This document shows, piece after piece, positions 48,650-61,073 of a stretch of DNA of 64,000 bases. Each line of letters starts with the position of its first letter. The first letter of the stretch is position 1. Under the pieces are notes generated by a model. The model saw only the letters and a list, made by a program, of their open reading frames with translations, did no database searches and was not told the DNA's origin. Both the position numbers and the translations under genes were made by a program. Source of the DNA: Weissella confusa (GTDB taxonomy: Bacteria > Bacillota > Bacilli > Lactobacillales > Lactobacillaceae); the NCBI GenBank assembly GCA_014332815.1, contig JACSZT010000005.1, positions 1 to 64,000 on the forward strand, given 5' to 3'.

Positions 48650-50431
48650 ACATACCAGCCGTTCCGAATGAAAGTGGTTGGTAGAATGCGTCTTCAGCAG
48701 CCTTTTCGTCAGCTGCCAACTTCTTCATATCGTCTTGCAAGTTTTGTGGCAAATCAGTACGATCTGCCCAAATTTGGTAATTTTCTTGCCAAGTCATAAG
48801 TCTTTATTCTCCTTTTAATAAGTCCCCGAACTTACTACTAATGCTCACCTTGATGCCGTGCGCTCCCAAAACCTTAGCAGATTCGATTGCAAATTCTGGT
48901 GAGAAGTGACGTGAATCGTAAGAGATTGCAACACCACGTCCCTTAACAGCGTCGTCCAATGAATCCATCAAACGTGCCAAACCTTCAGTTGCTTGGCGAA
49001 CCGTAAAGATGTTCATACGGTTGATTCCAGCACCCAAAAGGCCACGGTCAGCTTCACGAATTGAGGCTGTGATGATGTCTGATTCCTTAGGTGGCATTTG
49101 ACCACCATCTTCACCGTAAATCTTGTAACCGTTGTATTCCTTAGGGTTGTGTGATGCCGTAATCATGATACCTGCGTAGGCGTTCAAGTGGCGAACCGTG
49201 AATGACAACTCAGGCGTTGGGCGCAACGTCTCAAAGACATAAGAACCAGCAATCAAAGCACCCGTTCCGTGCAATGGTGAGTACACCAACTTCATGTCCT
49301 TACCAACAGTGTCAATCAACTCTTGGTTAACCGTAACCGTCTTCACTTCAGCCAAGTAAGCATCGTCGACATCCTTGCCAATCTTAACCAACAGACCAGC
49401 TTCAACCAACTCAGCTTCATCCTTAACTGGCACTTCAAACACCGCCGTTCCCATACGGTCAGCATCTGGGTCAACCGCAATAACAACGTCAGCCCCTTGT
49501 TCCTTAGCCAAAGCAATTCCCATTGCCAAAGCTTCTGGATCTTCAGGATTTGGCAACTTAACCGTTGGGAAGTCCCCATTTGGCTCAGCTTGTTCAGGCA
49601 CAATCGTCACGTTTTCAAAACCAGCGTTCTTCAATGCTTGAGTCAAAACGTTAATCGTCTCAACACCAAAGCTCTTAGCAATATCTGCTGCGAATTCTGA
49701 TGACACGATTGACTTAACCAACGCACCGTTTGCTGGCAAAGTGCCGGCAGCCTTCTTAGCCGTCAACAAGTAGTTCAACAAAACGGCACCGATTTGGTTA
49801 CCCGTCAACAATTGGTACTCACCTGATGGTTGACGAAGCAAACCGTCGTACAACGTCTTACCCAATGACTTGTAGTAAGCTGCTACTTCGGCCAACAAAA
49901 CCGTTGCTTGAACTGAGTCCTTGTCGCGGGCAAATGACTTTACCAAGTAACCGTATGACTCTTCAAATCCGAACAAGAATGTGTGCTCGTTCGTGTCTTC
50001 GAAGTGTTGGATTTGCTCCGCAATATACTTAAATCCGGCACCCGTAGCTGTGTCCGTCTCAGTTTGCAATGAGAAGTCTTCAACCTTGGCAACCTTAACA
50101 CCACCAAATTCAGCCGGCGTCTCAGCACGGAACTTGTTCATCAATGATGCAATCTTGTCAGCACCGTCGATACCAGCAAACGTCAATGACTTCGTGTTTT
50201 CAACAAAGTAGCCGTATTGCTCGAACAATTCTTGTTATTATTAGTCTACATAAGTTGCAATCGTTGCTTGGATAGCAGCCAACTCTTCGTCAGCAGCTTG
50301 TGCCGTAGCACCCTTTGTTCCAACGTAGAACTTAATCTTTGGCTCAGTTCCTGAAGGACGAACGGCTACCCATGAACCGTCAGTCAACCAGTACTTCACC
50401 ACGTTTGCCTTTGGCAACGTCATTGGCGTTA
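48650..50431 (-). CDS. pgcA: alpha-phosphoglucomutase/phosphomannomutase
   Basis: Start ATG at 48797 after AAAAGGAGAATAAAGACTT; stop at 50241; 574 aa restored, the size of Gram-positive alpha-PGM. FGTAGM at the start, [41 protein letters not shown] (phospho-Ser loop), [13 protein letters not shown] (metal site), [10 protein letters not shown] (sugar loop), [16 protein letters not shown] (phosphate loop). Links glycolysis to UDP-glucose and thus to cell-surface sugars. A TATAAT promoter lies at the end of the previous block. Confidence 0.94.
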
Positions 50432-50827
50432 TAAATATTGATAGTCATCGAATGCTTGTTCAGTAAAAATCAGCTTTTTACCCCGCGCATACCGTCGGCT
50501 AACTTCTTAGCTGCTTTCATCGTCATCAGCCGTCACCTCATCTCTTATATATACCGTTATCATATCATGATGAAATAACAGCCACTATGAAAAAGACCGC
50601 CACAACCCGATGAGTTGTAGCGGTCAATCTTAGCGAAGTTGGGCAATCGTCACATCCCCATTACTTTCAGGGAAATAAATCATGCGGTTCGCGCTATCAA
50701 TGCGTCGTGACCAACCACCATCAAGGCCTGCTTGCAGTTCAGGCTTACCTGTCCCTTCAAACGGCGTGCGGAAGACTTCCTTCAGAAGCTTGTTTATCTT
50801 TTTCGTTGTCTTTGGATCTTGCGTCAA
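50432..50827 (-). pseudogene. YoeB/Txe-like toxin with a single-base frameshift near the start
   Basis: The stop TAA is at 50630 (block end). The protein contains [47 protein letters not shown] and VTIAQLR, the Txe/YoeB mRNA-interferase pattern (WSRRI, YF). Its frame has no start codon: from ATGACGATGAAAGCAGC with a good GAGGTGACG ribosome site the frame would be continuous if the run GTAAAAAGC had six A instead of five. This points to a homopolymer error or a decayed gene. No antitoxin gene is visible on either side. Confidence 0.65.
50590..50629 (-). terminator. terminator after pgcA
   Basis: GACCGCTACAACTCATCGGGTTGTGGCGGTCTTTTTC on the minus strand. Confidence 0.8.
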
Positions 50828-52015
50828 CAAATATCGTCTGCAAATTCACCCGTGCCGACTTGTCCAACTGAGGCGATTTCCTTTTGGTTCTTGAAATTCA
50901 CCACGCCAACTGTCGCCCCGAACAAACGGCCGTCATCGACCATCTTTTGGGCGATATTTTCTAGGCGTTCAATTAATTCTTCCATTTTCAATATCTCCTC
51001 AAGACGTCATTGACTTCATGTAGTGTCCTTACGCACGCTACTTGGCAAACCAGAATTGTGCCAAAGCAATTGACCAAGCGTAATGTCAGCGTTACCAAAA
51101 GTTGGCAAAATTGATTGTACCGTCGTTTCGGGCGTTACCGTCGCTGACTTGAATAATTGCAAATAACGCATTGTCGTATAGAGCTTGGTCAAACTCGCTA
51201 AGTCATAAATGTGGTTCACTGACTACCCTGAGTTAGTTAAGTTCTTGGGTGCCAACACATTTGCCGTCACATCAAGTGCCAGTGGCATATCATCAAGTGC
51301 TTCAAGCGCTTTACCCAACACCATGAAGCCGACATCAGAATACTTCGTCACTGTACCAGGTTCATTGATTGTGTCGCCAATCATCAAATCTTCTTCGAGC
51401 ATCTCACGCGTCAATTCAGGCAGCATCAACCATTCATGTACGAATGACAAAGCATCTTCAGCTGTCGCAAACATACCAGCGTGTCCCCCAGCACCGCCAA
51501 GCAAGTGTGCCTTAAAATCATCAACCTCACCTTGCAAGACGCCACCACGGAATGGTACGTCTTCAGTTGGCACGAAACGATCAAGTGGCGCATCAAAACG
51601 GCCCTTGTCAGCAACGCGACTCAAAACGACCATCCCCTGCATTGTACGGTAATTCACTGCCATAATCGTGCCCGTGAAGCCCGTTTGGTACAACCAATCC
51701 GTGACCACAACCGGGTTATCTTCCCCACCATACGTCCAGTAGTGCCAACCAAACGTGCGAATCCCGGCCTGATTGTCCTTAAGATAAGCATGCATATCAG
51801 CTGGCAAATCTTCATCCCACCGCGATAATAATGATAATTGTCATGTATGTTGCCCCCTATTAAATTGTTTTTATGACATATTTTAATGCTAATTTCATTT
51901 TACCAGAAATAAGTTGGTATATCAGGTAAATCAAATTTGGGCAAAGAAAGCTTGCGTAAATTCATAGCGGTCTTTTAGCCAGCTCGTGTTATTACGCGTT
52001 GGGTGTACTCGGTTC
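50828..52015 (-). CDS. class C beta-lactamase-like serine hydrolase
   Basis: Start ATG at 50985 after TTGAGGAGATATTGAAA; stop TGA at 51931; 344 aa restored. GATVGVVNF, SxxK motif in [36 protein letters not shown] (YxN position reads YSD), [28 protein letters not shown] (KTG-like). Beta-lactamase/transpeptidase fold; more likely an esterase or D-peptidase than a resistance enzyme. Confidence 0.85.
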
Positions 52016-52411
52016 TTTACGCAATGACACAACCTTCTCCAGCGTACCTTGTTCGAACTTGGCATAACCCTTAACCGTTTCCAACAAGTTCGGAATCAAA
52101 TCGTTACGACGCTTCAATTGCACATCAATTTGGCTCCAAGCCTCTTGTGTGTGCATACGCGCCTTAACCAAGCCGTTGTAGATGCTGATCCAAATCAAAC
52201 CAATCACGACTACCGTGTTGAACAATTGACGTGAGTAAGCAATCTTGTTTTCAGTGTTCGTCAACTCATCCATTAACTTGTTGTATTGGGTTGATGCCTT
52301 CAAGTCTGGGTAAGCTTCCGCAACCGCAAAGACTGACTTCAAGCTCGTCGTCAATTGGTCAGAAATTTCCATGGCTTGTTGGTGGTCGCCAGATGGCACT
52401 TGCGTCAAAGC

Positions 52412-54985
<2,574 letters not shown>

Positions 54986-56173
54986 AATTCATGCGTGGCC
55001 TCAACCAGCATCTTGGTAATCCAGTTTGTACCAATTACACCTAACTTTAGTGTCATTTCCATATCCCTCGTTTCCTAAAAGCGCTTTCAATAATACTTTT
55101 ATTATACCTTGCACCACCAAAAAAGCCCACCAAACAGTTAAACAGTCGGCGAGCTTCTTCGGGTTATCGATTTAATTTTTTAGCCGTGTAACTCGTGTTC
55201 GATGGCTTGTACAACTTGGTCATAGTGCAGGCTGTTTGGTGAAGCGATGTAAACCACTTCGATACCACTGTTGTAGAAATCTGCCAAATCAGTAAACACA
55301 GGGACATCCCCGAAATCAGCGGCAAAGGCTGCCCCAGTTTCAGCACGGCGTGAGTATACGGCTGCTAGTTCATAGTCATTATGTGAAGAGTACTTCTCAT
55401 AGACCAGTGTCGCACCAGAAATGTGGTCCATTTCACCAATCTTCTTCGCAATTGCCTTAAAGTTTGGTTGGTGAATGTGGCGTGTAGCCTCAAACAAACG
55501 CACATTTGGGTGCTCACGAAGCAATGAGTACACCGCTTCGTACTCCTTCGTGTTTGAAAAGGCTGACTTTTCAACAATCGCAGCATAACGCAAAATAGCG
55601 ATACCACGACCATCAGCCCCATTACGCAATGGCGTTGCGAAGTAGTGGCTTTCCTTCGGCATACCGAACAAGGCAATCGCTGCATAAAGTGGATAAACAC
55701 CCAAGTCGGTCAACGCACCGGCACTAAACTCACGCGTCAACACGTTCGGCTCCTCACCCGCCAAGTACGCATCAAAGACGAAGACGCTCATTTCAGCCAC
55801 CATTGGGTTACCAGGGAATTCTTCACTCAAGACTGTGTCGTTGCCTTGACCATCCTTGTACGTGACTTCATGCAACTCTGCAATGTTGTCGATGACAATA
55901 GTGTCACGCAACCCAAGAATTTCAGACGTCAAATAGCTGTTGGCACCCTTACCGAATTGCACTGTCACATCAAAGCTCATTGTCTTTCTAATTGTAACAG
56001 AAAAGCGCCCCACAAAACGTGCGACGCTTATCATTCGTTCATTTTACTTATCAGCTGGGAAAACAATTCCTGCGTCTTGACGCAAGTTTGTCATCACAAT
56101 GTTGACGCGTTGGCTCAATGTCAACAATTGACGGTATTCTTCATCGTTAGCAACTGGATCATTGATAATCTTC
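54986..56173 (-). CDS. Gfo/Idh/MocA family oxidoreductase
   Basis: Start ATG at 55056 (an in-frame ATG two codons upstream is possible); stop at 56044; 330 aa restored. LGVIGTNWITKMLVEATHE (NAD-binding), LAAVYSRRAETGAAFAADFG, VVYIASPNSLHYDQ, GVYPLYAAIALFG. NAD(P)-dependent sugar or inositol-type dehydrogenase; the EKP motif falls in a block-joint region I could not read with certainty. A cre site suggests a role in use of a secondary sugar. Confidence 0.85.
55073..55093 (-). promoter_or_regulatory. candidate cre (CcpA) site before the oxidoreductase
   Basis: TGAAAGCGCTTTTA on the minus strand fits the consensus TGWAARCGYTWNCW closely and lies between a TATAAT box and the ribosome site of the next gene, a position expected for catabolite repression. 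Confidence 0.6.
55119..55160 (-). terminator. terminator after rlmD
   Basis: AAGCTCGCCGACTGTTTAACTGTTTGGTGGGCTTTTTTG on the minus strand; follows the gene in restored order. Confidence 0.65.
56001..56030 (-). terminator. probable terminator after the oxidoreductase
   Basis: AAGCGTCGCACGTTTTGTGGGGCGCTTTTC on the minus strand: imperfect stem AGCGTCGC/GGGGCGCT with a T-run. Confidence 0.5.
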
Positions 56174-57559
56174 ACCGGTACCAACGTTGGCAACAATGGC
56201 CACGTAAAGGCCAAAGTCTTTCCAGTTCCAGTTGGTGCCAAGGCATCGATTGATTCACCAGCAGCCAATGGTTCAGCTACGGCTTCTTGAATTGGCGTTA
56301 GCGTGGTAAACCCAACACTAGCCAATCGCTCTTCAAAACGAGTATCCATTTTCTATCCTCATTCAATTTCTGATTCAGCAACACGACCTGGTGTTCCAAC
56401 AATCACTTCTGGGTGCTTCTTCAAGGCATCTAGTTGACGCTTCACGTTCGCGCCACCAGTCAAAGCCAACACCTTCAAGTCCACCAAAGTTGCCCATTCA
56501 CGTACAACACGGGTCGTTTGCATGGCCAATTCTTGTGATGGTGCCAAGATTAGCAATTGTTCACCATCCTAGTCGCGATCGAACAAACCAGCCGCGATTG
56601 TCGTATCTACTTCTGTCGCCCCAAATAAAGCAACTTGTACATCAGGGTCGTCAATAGCGTCCCATACGCCGTCAATTTGCTTAGCAGTATCTTCAGTCAA
56701 CAATTCGTCTGCTTCGTCCAAAAGCAACGTACGCAAACGCTTCAACTTCAACTTACCGTTGTCGACCTCCATTGCCACGTGTTCGTGCGCCAAGAAACTA
56801 GCCGTCACCTTCAATTGCTTGGTCGTGTTAAAGAACACAATCGCTTGGAAGTTCTTGCGCGCTGCCAATTGGCGTAAGCGCTTGTTGCGTTGCTCGCGGG
56901 CAGTTGGCCAGAATTCGTGGGCAATTGCCGTTGGAATTGGGACATTACGTTGGTCAATACGCGTACTACGACCCGTACGGCCGGCACGGTGTGTATAAGT
57001 TTCACCGTTACGTGGCAAATCAAAGTTGATAACCGCTGACAAGTCAGGAATATCCAAACCACGCGCAGCCACATCAGTCGTCAACAAGAACTTTGCCGTA
57101 CCCTTACGGAAGTTTTCCAATGACTTGGCGCGCGTTGAACTAGAATCACCACGGACCAATGTCTTTGCAACCGGACGTGGCTTATCAGCCGTTTCCTTGT
57201 TTGCACCTGGTTCTACCGTATGACCAGCTGACCCTGAGAATGACGTTGGCTTCGTAGCTTGACTAGCACCGTTGACCAATTGAATATCAACAGCCACCAA
57301 ACGACGCAAATCACGCAAATCGTGATCATTTCCGAATGAAATAACCAAACCATGCTTGCCCAATACATTTTCACAAACTAAGAGCAAAAAGAAAGACCGC
57401 TATTTCCGAAATAGCGGTCTAAATGCCTAGTTTTCGCCGTTTTTACGCTTTGGCTTACCCTTATTTTTACTGTGCTTACGCTTAGCTTTTTTCTCTTTTG
57501 CGAAGCGATCTGTACGCGCCACAACTTCTTCGGCCTTCTTTTTTTGGACCTTACGCACC
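56174..57559 (-). CDS. DEAD-box RNA helicase
   Basis: Start ATG at 56349 after GAGGATAGAAA; stop TAG at 57427; 432 aa restored. FTTLTPIQEAV (Q motif), APTGTGKT (I), GTPGRV (Ib), LLLDEADELL (II, DEAD), FGATE (III-like, SAT replaced), IVFFNTTKQ (IV), TTDVAARGLDIP (V), HRAGRTGR (VI), and a Lys/Arg-rich tail (KKAKRKHSKNKG). Probably ribosome assembly or RNA decay, as for CshB-like helicases. Confidence 0.92.
57386..57420 (-). terminator. terminator after the helicase gene
   Basis: AGACCGCTATTTCGGAAATAGCGGTCTTTCTTTTT on the minus strand. Confidence 0.82.
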
Positions 57560-58351
57560 TAACAAAAGCTTCAAGTAACGGTAATAAATTGGCAAACGCT
57601 TAGCGGTCGCGCGGGGGATGTCATGTTCTGCCATGTCAACCTACCTCATTTTCTAAAAAATTTTATTTTCATGCTATTTCACAAACAAAAAAACGTTTGT
57701 GAACTCTCTATCCTTATTTATAGTAACACATTCCCTGCTTTATGTGAACTAAATAACGACTCCGACAAGGGCAACTGATGCCAAAGTGTCTTGGTTCAAA
57801 ATTTCACCGAAGAACGTCATCAATGCCTTAACGTCGTACCCGTAACCACGCTTTCCCAATGCACCAAAGTATGAGAAATCACGACGAATCGTCGCAGCGT
57901 CAAACTTAACAGCATCAGACAATTCGTTTGATGAAACGCGAGTCGTCCCCGCATCCACTGGTGCTGGGACCGTCAAAATTGCCACATCAATGCGTTGATC
58001 AGAAATTTGCTTCTCCAAATCGTCCATGCTGTATACAGGGACACCAGCTTGAATCGTGTTCACGATATCTTCGTTAATATCAAAAGCTGCAGAAATGCGG
58101 GCGTTTGAGCTTTGGTGGAAGTTAAAGTTCAACAAAGCTTGTCCCAAATTACCTGGAATGGGTGACTTCTCGTGTCATTATTCAGCCTCTGAAGCGCCAA
58201 AGTTATTGATGAAGTACAACAACGTTTGCAATTCGTTCGTCAAATCAACGTTTTGTACGCGGACATCACTAGGCACATCCAAACGCAATGGCGTGAAGTT
58301 CAAAATTCCGTGTACCCCGGCCTTAGCCAAACGGTTAGCCAATTCTTGGGC
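57560..58351 (-). CDS. rex: redox-sensing transcriptional repressor Rex
   Basis: Start ATG at 57634; stop at 58178; 214 aa restored. [19 protein letters not shown] (winged helix), [37 protein letters not shown] (DNA binding), [14 protein letters not shown]-type Rossmann part over the joint, [13 protein letters not shown] near the end. Senses NADH/NAD+. Upstream is an inverted repeat TTCACAAAC/GTTTGTGAA (57678-57702); its half-sites are in the opposite order to the usual Rex operator, so I do not call it one. Confidence 0.93.
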
Positions 58352-58549
58352 TGGGGCCCATTTTACAAACAGTCGTGATGGTTAGGCACGCCTATTTGAG
58401 GCGTTATCATTTTAGAGGTCTTAGACAATAATAACGTCTGTAACATATGAGAAATGCTAAGTATGAACTACTTAACATATATCATTCTACCAAAACGACT
58501 TTCACAAAGTAAGCGTTGTCATGTTTCAAAATGAAATAAAAAGCCACCC
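58352..58549 (-). ncRNA. possible small RNA or leader between rex and srtA
   Basis: In restored order this 300-bp gap starts with a terminator for rex (AGTCACCC...GGGTGGCTTTTT), then TTTGTGAAAGTCG and GGTAGAATGATATATG (promoter-like), a run of about 130 nt with hairpins (AACGCCTCAAATAGGCGT), and a second terminator ATGGGCC...GGCCCATCTTTTTATT formed across the next joint, just before the sortase ribosome site. No ORF of note. It could be an independent small RNA or an attenuator. No known RNA family recognised. Confidence 0.4.
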
Positions 58550-59539
58550 GTTTAACGTAAAGTTGGCAATCTCGTTATGAAAAATCAAGCCCAACGAAAT
58601 TATCAAAATCAGTAGTACACCCAGCCATTTCAGCCATGCGAATTTCTTCTTCTTTTTCTTTTCACTCATATCAACGTCACCCCTCGTTAATTTACTGATA
58701 TCGTACCACCAAATTAATAAAAAGATGGGCCTCCGATATGAATATATGCCGTTTGAAATTGGTACCGAAATACCAACTTCCGGCACAGCGACAAAGCCAA
58801 TAAAATTAATCTTGTCTGAATTCAAGCGCGCTTGTAGCACCTGCTGCGCTGTTAAAGCGCCCACTTTCTGCCAATCGTAGTTCGCCTGTTTCTTTTCTTT
58901 CTGCCCGGCCTTGATCGATTGCTTTGTAACTTGTGGTTCGAATGATTTGTAGCGATAAACCTTGTTCATATCAGTCAGATAAATGTCTTGGCCCACTTTT
59001 CCTTTGTAGTAAAGTGGCGAGAACAGCAAATCACGGCCTGAGTCACCTGGAATAAAGTGAGAAGCTAAGGCATAATTGCCTTCCCCCATCACTTCATCAG
59101 GAAACATCGTCCCAGCACCTAGCGACAAGTTTAAATCAGTCGTACGGTTATCCGTAGTGAATGCCTTTTGAATGTCTTTTGGCGTTTCTGCCCAAGTCTT
59201 TACCCCTTGTAGCTCACCACGCATCATAATACGGCCACGTTCGGCCGTGTAATCACACGTGATCAACGTGACCAGCTTCTTACCTTCAACTGGGTAAACC
59301 CAATCGACATCGGTTGGCTGAATCACCTTGAAGTCCACTGCTTTAAAGTCCGCCATAACTAACTATGTCTATTACTACAACAATAAGCGGATAAAAACAA
59401 AACTGGCCGGAAGAACTCCGGTTCAATACCGAAATCTTTCCGACCAGTTAGCCGCTTAAACGTCACTCCAATTTTCGGGGTTCAGTTCATGGCACCAAAT
59501 ACGGCGCCAATGGCTTTTTTTGAGTCGTTACTTAATCCA
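58550..59539 (-). CDS. srtA: class A sortase
   Basis: Start ATG at 58669 after CGAGGGGTGACGTTGAT; stop TAA at 59528; 241 aa restored. Lys-rich N-terminus and one membrane helix (WLGVLLILIISLGLIF), INFIGFVAVPEVGISVPI, YALASHFIPGD (catalytic His), LVTLITCDYTAERGRIMMRGEL (Cys and Arg). Anchors LPXTG proteins to peptidoglycan. The end ...NRWIK comes from the last inverted block and helps locate the end of the scrambled region. Confidence 0.92.
59342..59527 (-). mobile_element. possible insertion-sequence end and terminator at the contig junction
   Basis: After the sortase stop, restored order gives TGAACTGAACCCCGAAAATTGG, which resembles the terminal repeats of IS3/IS150-type elements, then a hairpin AACTGGTCGGAA...TTCCGGCCAGTT with a T-run (displayed 59400-59450). 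No transposase is present. A contig end inside a repeated IS would explain the change in data orientation here. Confidence 0.35.
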
Positions 59540-59996
59540 CGATATATTTAATTGACTCATCTGCCTTATGCTCCAAGTCTCGAATGCGTTCAACCGTCAT
59601 TTTGTAGAAGTTGTCTGCATCTTCTTCGCTAGTGTCATAGGATAGGTATGCAAATTTTGCACTATCGCGGTAGATGTCATGCGAAAACGCACTGATGTGA
59701 TCCATTTTTAGACGTTGTGCCGCCTTTGCAAGGTCAGTTTTGAGTTCATCTGGGAAATCATTCGAGAAGATGTGATAAACGGTCACAATGACCTTGCTGT
59801 GAGGATTGATGACCATACCAACTTCACCGCTATGCCATACTTGTGTGCCGTTATTTTGCATCTTGACCATTTCTGCATCCATGTTGAATGACGTCAGCCA
59901 GTTCTTCCAATTATTTCGCTCCGTTTTGAAGCGGCTCTTCAATTGCTCTGCTGCATGCTCACTGAACTCATACAGCTCAATACGCTTAATTCCCAT
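59532..59996 (-). CDS. hypothetical phage protein (C-terminus uncertain)
   Basis: First gene of the normally oriented part. Start ATG at 59996, preceded by AAGGAGTAAAC; 154 aa as displayed. MGIKRIELYEFSEHAAEQLK, FKTERNNWKNWLTSF, HDIYRDSAKFAYLSYD, TVERIRDLEHKADESI. I recognise no domain. The last two codons and the stop (59532-59539) belong to the inverted block, so the true end of this protein is unknown. Confidence 0.65.
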   Translation of the reverse strand: MGIKRIELYEFSEHAAEQLKSRFKTERNNWKNWLTSFNMDAEMVKMQNNGTQVWHSGEVGMVINPHSKVIVTVYHIFSNDFPDELKTDLAKAAQRLKMDHISAFSHDIYRDSAKFAYLSYDTSEEDADNFYKMTVERIRDLEHKADESIKYIVD

Positions 59997-60048
59997 GTTT
60001 ACTCCTTTGTTACCCGCCCTATCCCGTCATCGCTGACACACTCTTAAT

Positions 60049-60603
60049 TTAGAAACGCTGTACAACACGTCTGCCGTTCGCTGTGCGCCCGTTTGACGCA
60101 TTAGCGGCTAATCGGTCAGCTCGTGTCCTTCTAAGTTCTGACAGCTTCTCTGCTGTCCCCTTAGCCATATCTGCAACTGATGCATAGCCAAGTTCTTTAG
60201 CCATACGTTGATTTTGTTGATCAATCTGTTCAGCAGTCGGTTTACTTGGTCCGGTTTCACGTTGAATCGGCTGGTTTCCGTACCGTGTTTGCTGAATCTT
60301 TTGAGCTTCACTTTCATATTCACCAACAGCCGTTGCATTAGTAGCGCCAGCATTCAGCCACTTATTTAAGTTATTCTCAACAGCCATCGCTGTCTTACCA
60401 CCATTTTTTTCAGCTGCTCGAATGGCTAAGATGATTAGCTTATTTGCTTCTTCGTCAGAATCAGCATTATGAACAGCTAGTTCATACAGGTTCGTGATGT
60501 CTTGAAACATAAAGCCGTTTTCTTTTAACCCTGCTTTTTGCCACTCAATGATGATTTGCTTTTGATTTAACATTTTCTCCACCATTTGGCTGGCTAGTAC
60601 CAT
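60049..60603 (-). CDS. DnaD-like C-terminal part of the phage replication protein
   Basis: As displayed 184 aa from ATG 60603, but the frame is open upstream through the repeats (KEYQSARWLAALIVYG) to a TAA near 60694. NQKQIIIEWQKAGLKENGF, TNLYELAVHNADSDEEAN, AENNLNKWLNAGAT-type segment: the DnaD/DnaB_2 fold of phage primosome loaders. A Gln/Arg-rich tail ends NGRRVVQRF. Most likely the second half of the same gene as 60747-61073, separated by frameshift or by decay. Confidence 0.7.
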   Translation of the reverse strand: MVLASQMVEKMLNQKQIIIEWQKAGLKENGFMFQDITNLYELAVHNADSDEEANKLIILAIRAAEKNGGKTAMAVENNLNKWLNAGATNATAVGEYESEAQKIQQTRYGNQPIQRETGPSKPTAEQIDQQNQRMAKELGYASVADMAKGTAEKLSELRRTRADRLAANASNGRTANGRRVVQRF

Positions 60604-60647
60604 CGACTTGGTTCCGTATACTATGAGTGCGGCTAGCCAGCGGGCCG

Positions 60648-60784
60648 ATTGATATTCTTTAATTATTGATATTCTTATAAATTGATATTCTTAGGGTGTC
60701 GGTTTACTACATGTAGTAAATGCGACATGTGGTTAATGCCCTGATATCAACGTTCACCAGGTGTCGCATTTGCGACATGTGGTT
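60648..60784. repeat. iteron-like repeats and palindromes, candidate phage replication origin
   Basis: Three copies of ATTGATATTCTT at 60648-60659, 60665-60676 and 60681-60692 (spacing 17 and 16 bp), a perfect palindrome TTTACTACATGTAGTAAA (60703-60720), two direct copies of TGCGACATGTGGTT (60721-60734 and 60771-60784) and TGTCGCA-TT-TGCGACA (60762-60777). They sit inside the replication gene, where many phage origins lie. Confidence 0.6.
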
Positions 60785-61073
60785 TTTCGTGTACAATCCG
60801 CTCCCATTCAACGATTTGGCCCTTATTATTTCGCAATGGTTGGCGCGTCATGTACCCATACTTTTCCAAGATATTCATCTGATTTGAAACCCAACGCTCG
60901 TTGTGACCCAAGTCCTTTGCAATGACCGAATTGTGAAACACCCAGTTATCAGCCATTGATAGCATGTACATCAGTAACCGATATGGGCCATCTTTTAAGC
61001 GTGTGTCTCGCAATGTCTCATTCGGTATCTGGGTAAACCCATGGGGTCGCCTTTCTCTTTTGATCATCATCAA
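60747..61073 (-). CDS. winged-helix N-terminal part of the phage replication protein
   Basis: Start ATG at 61073 (further in-frame ATGs follow); stop TGA at 60747; 108 aa. FTQIPNETLRDTRLKDGPYRLLMYMLSMADNW, AKDLGHNERWVSNQMNILEKYGYM: a winged helix-turn-helix of phage replication initiators. Normally such proteins are 250-300 aa with a DnaD domain behind; here that domain is in another frame at 60049-60603. Overlaps the HNH gene by 56 nt. Confidence 0.7.
   Translation of the reverse strand: MMMIKRERRPHGFTQIPNETLRDTRLKDGPYRLLMYMLSMADNWVFHNSVIAKDLGHNERWVSNQMNILEKYGYMTRQPLRNNKGQIVEWERIVHEKPHVANATPGER

Noticed and set aside
51026-51817. Antibiotic-resistance beta-lactamase
   Set aside because: The SxxK serine hydrolase fold alone, with a changed YxN motif, is more typical of esterases or D-peptidases; no resistance context is present.
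57678-57702. Rex operator at the TTCACAAAC/GTTTGTGAA inverted repeat
   Set aside because: Rex sites have TTGTGA first and TCACAA second with a 6-bp spacer; here the half-sites are the other way round, so it is only an inverted repeat.
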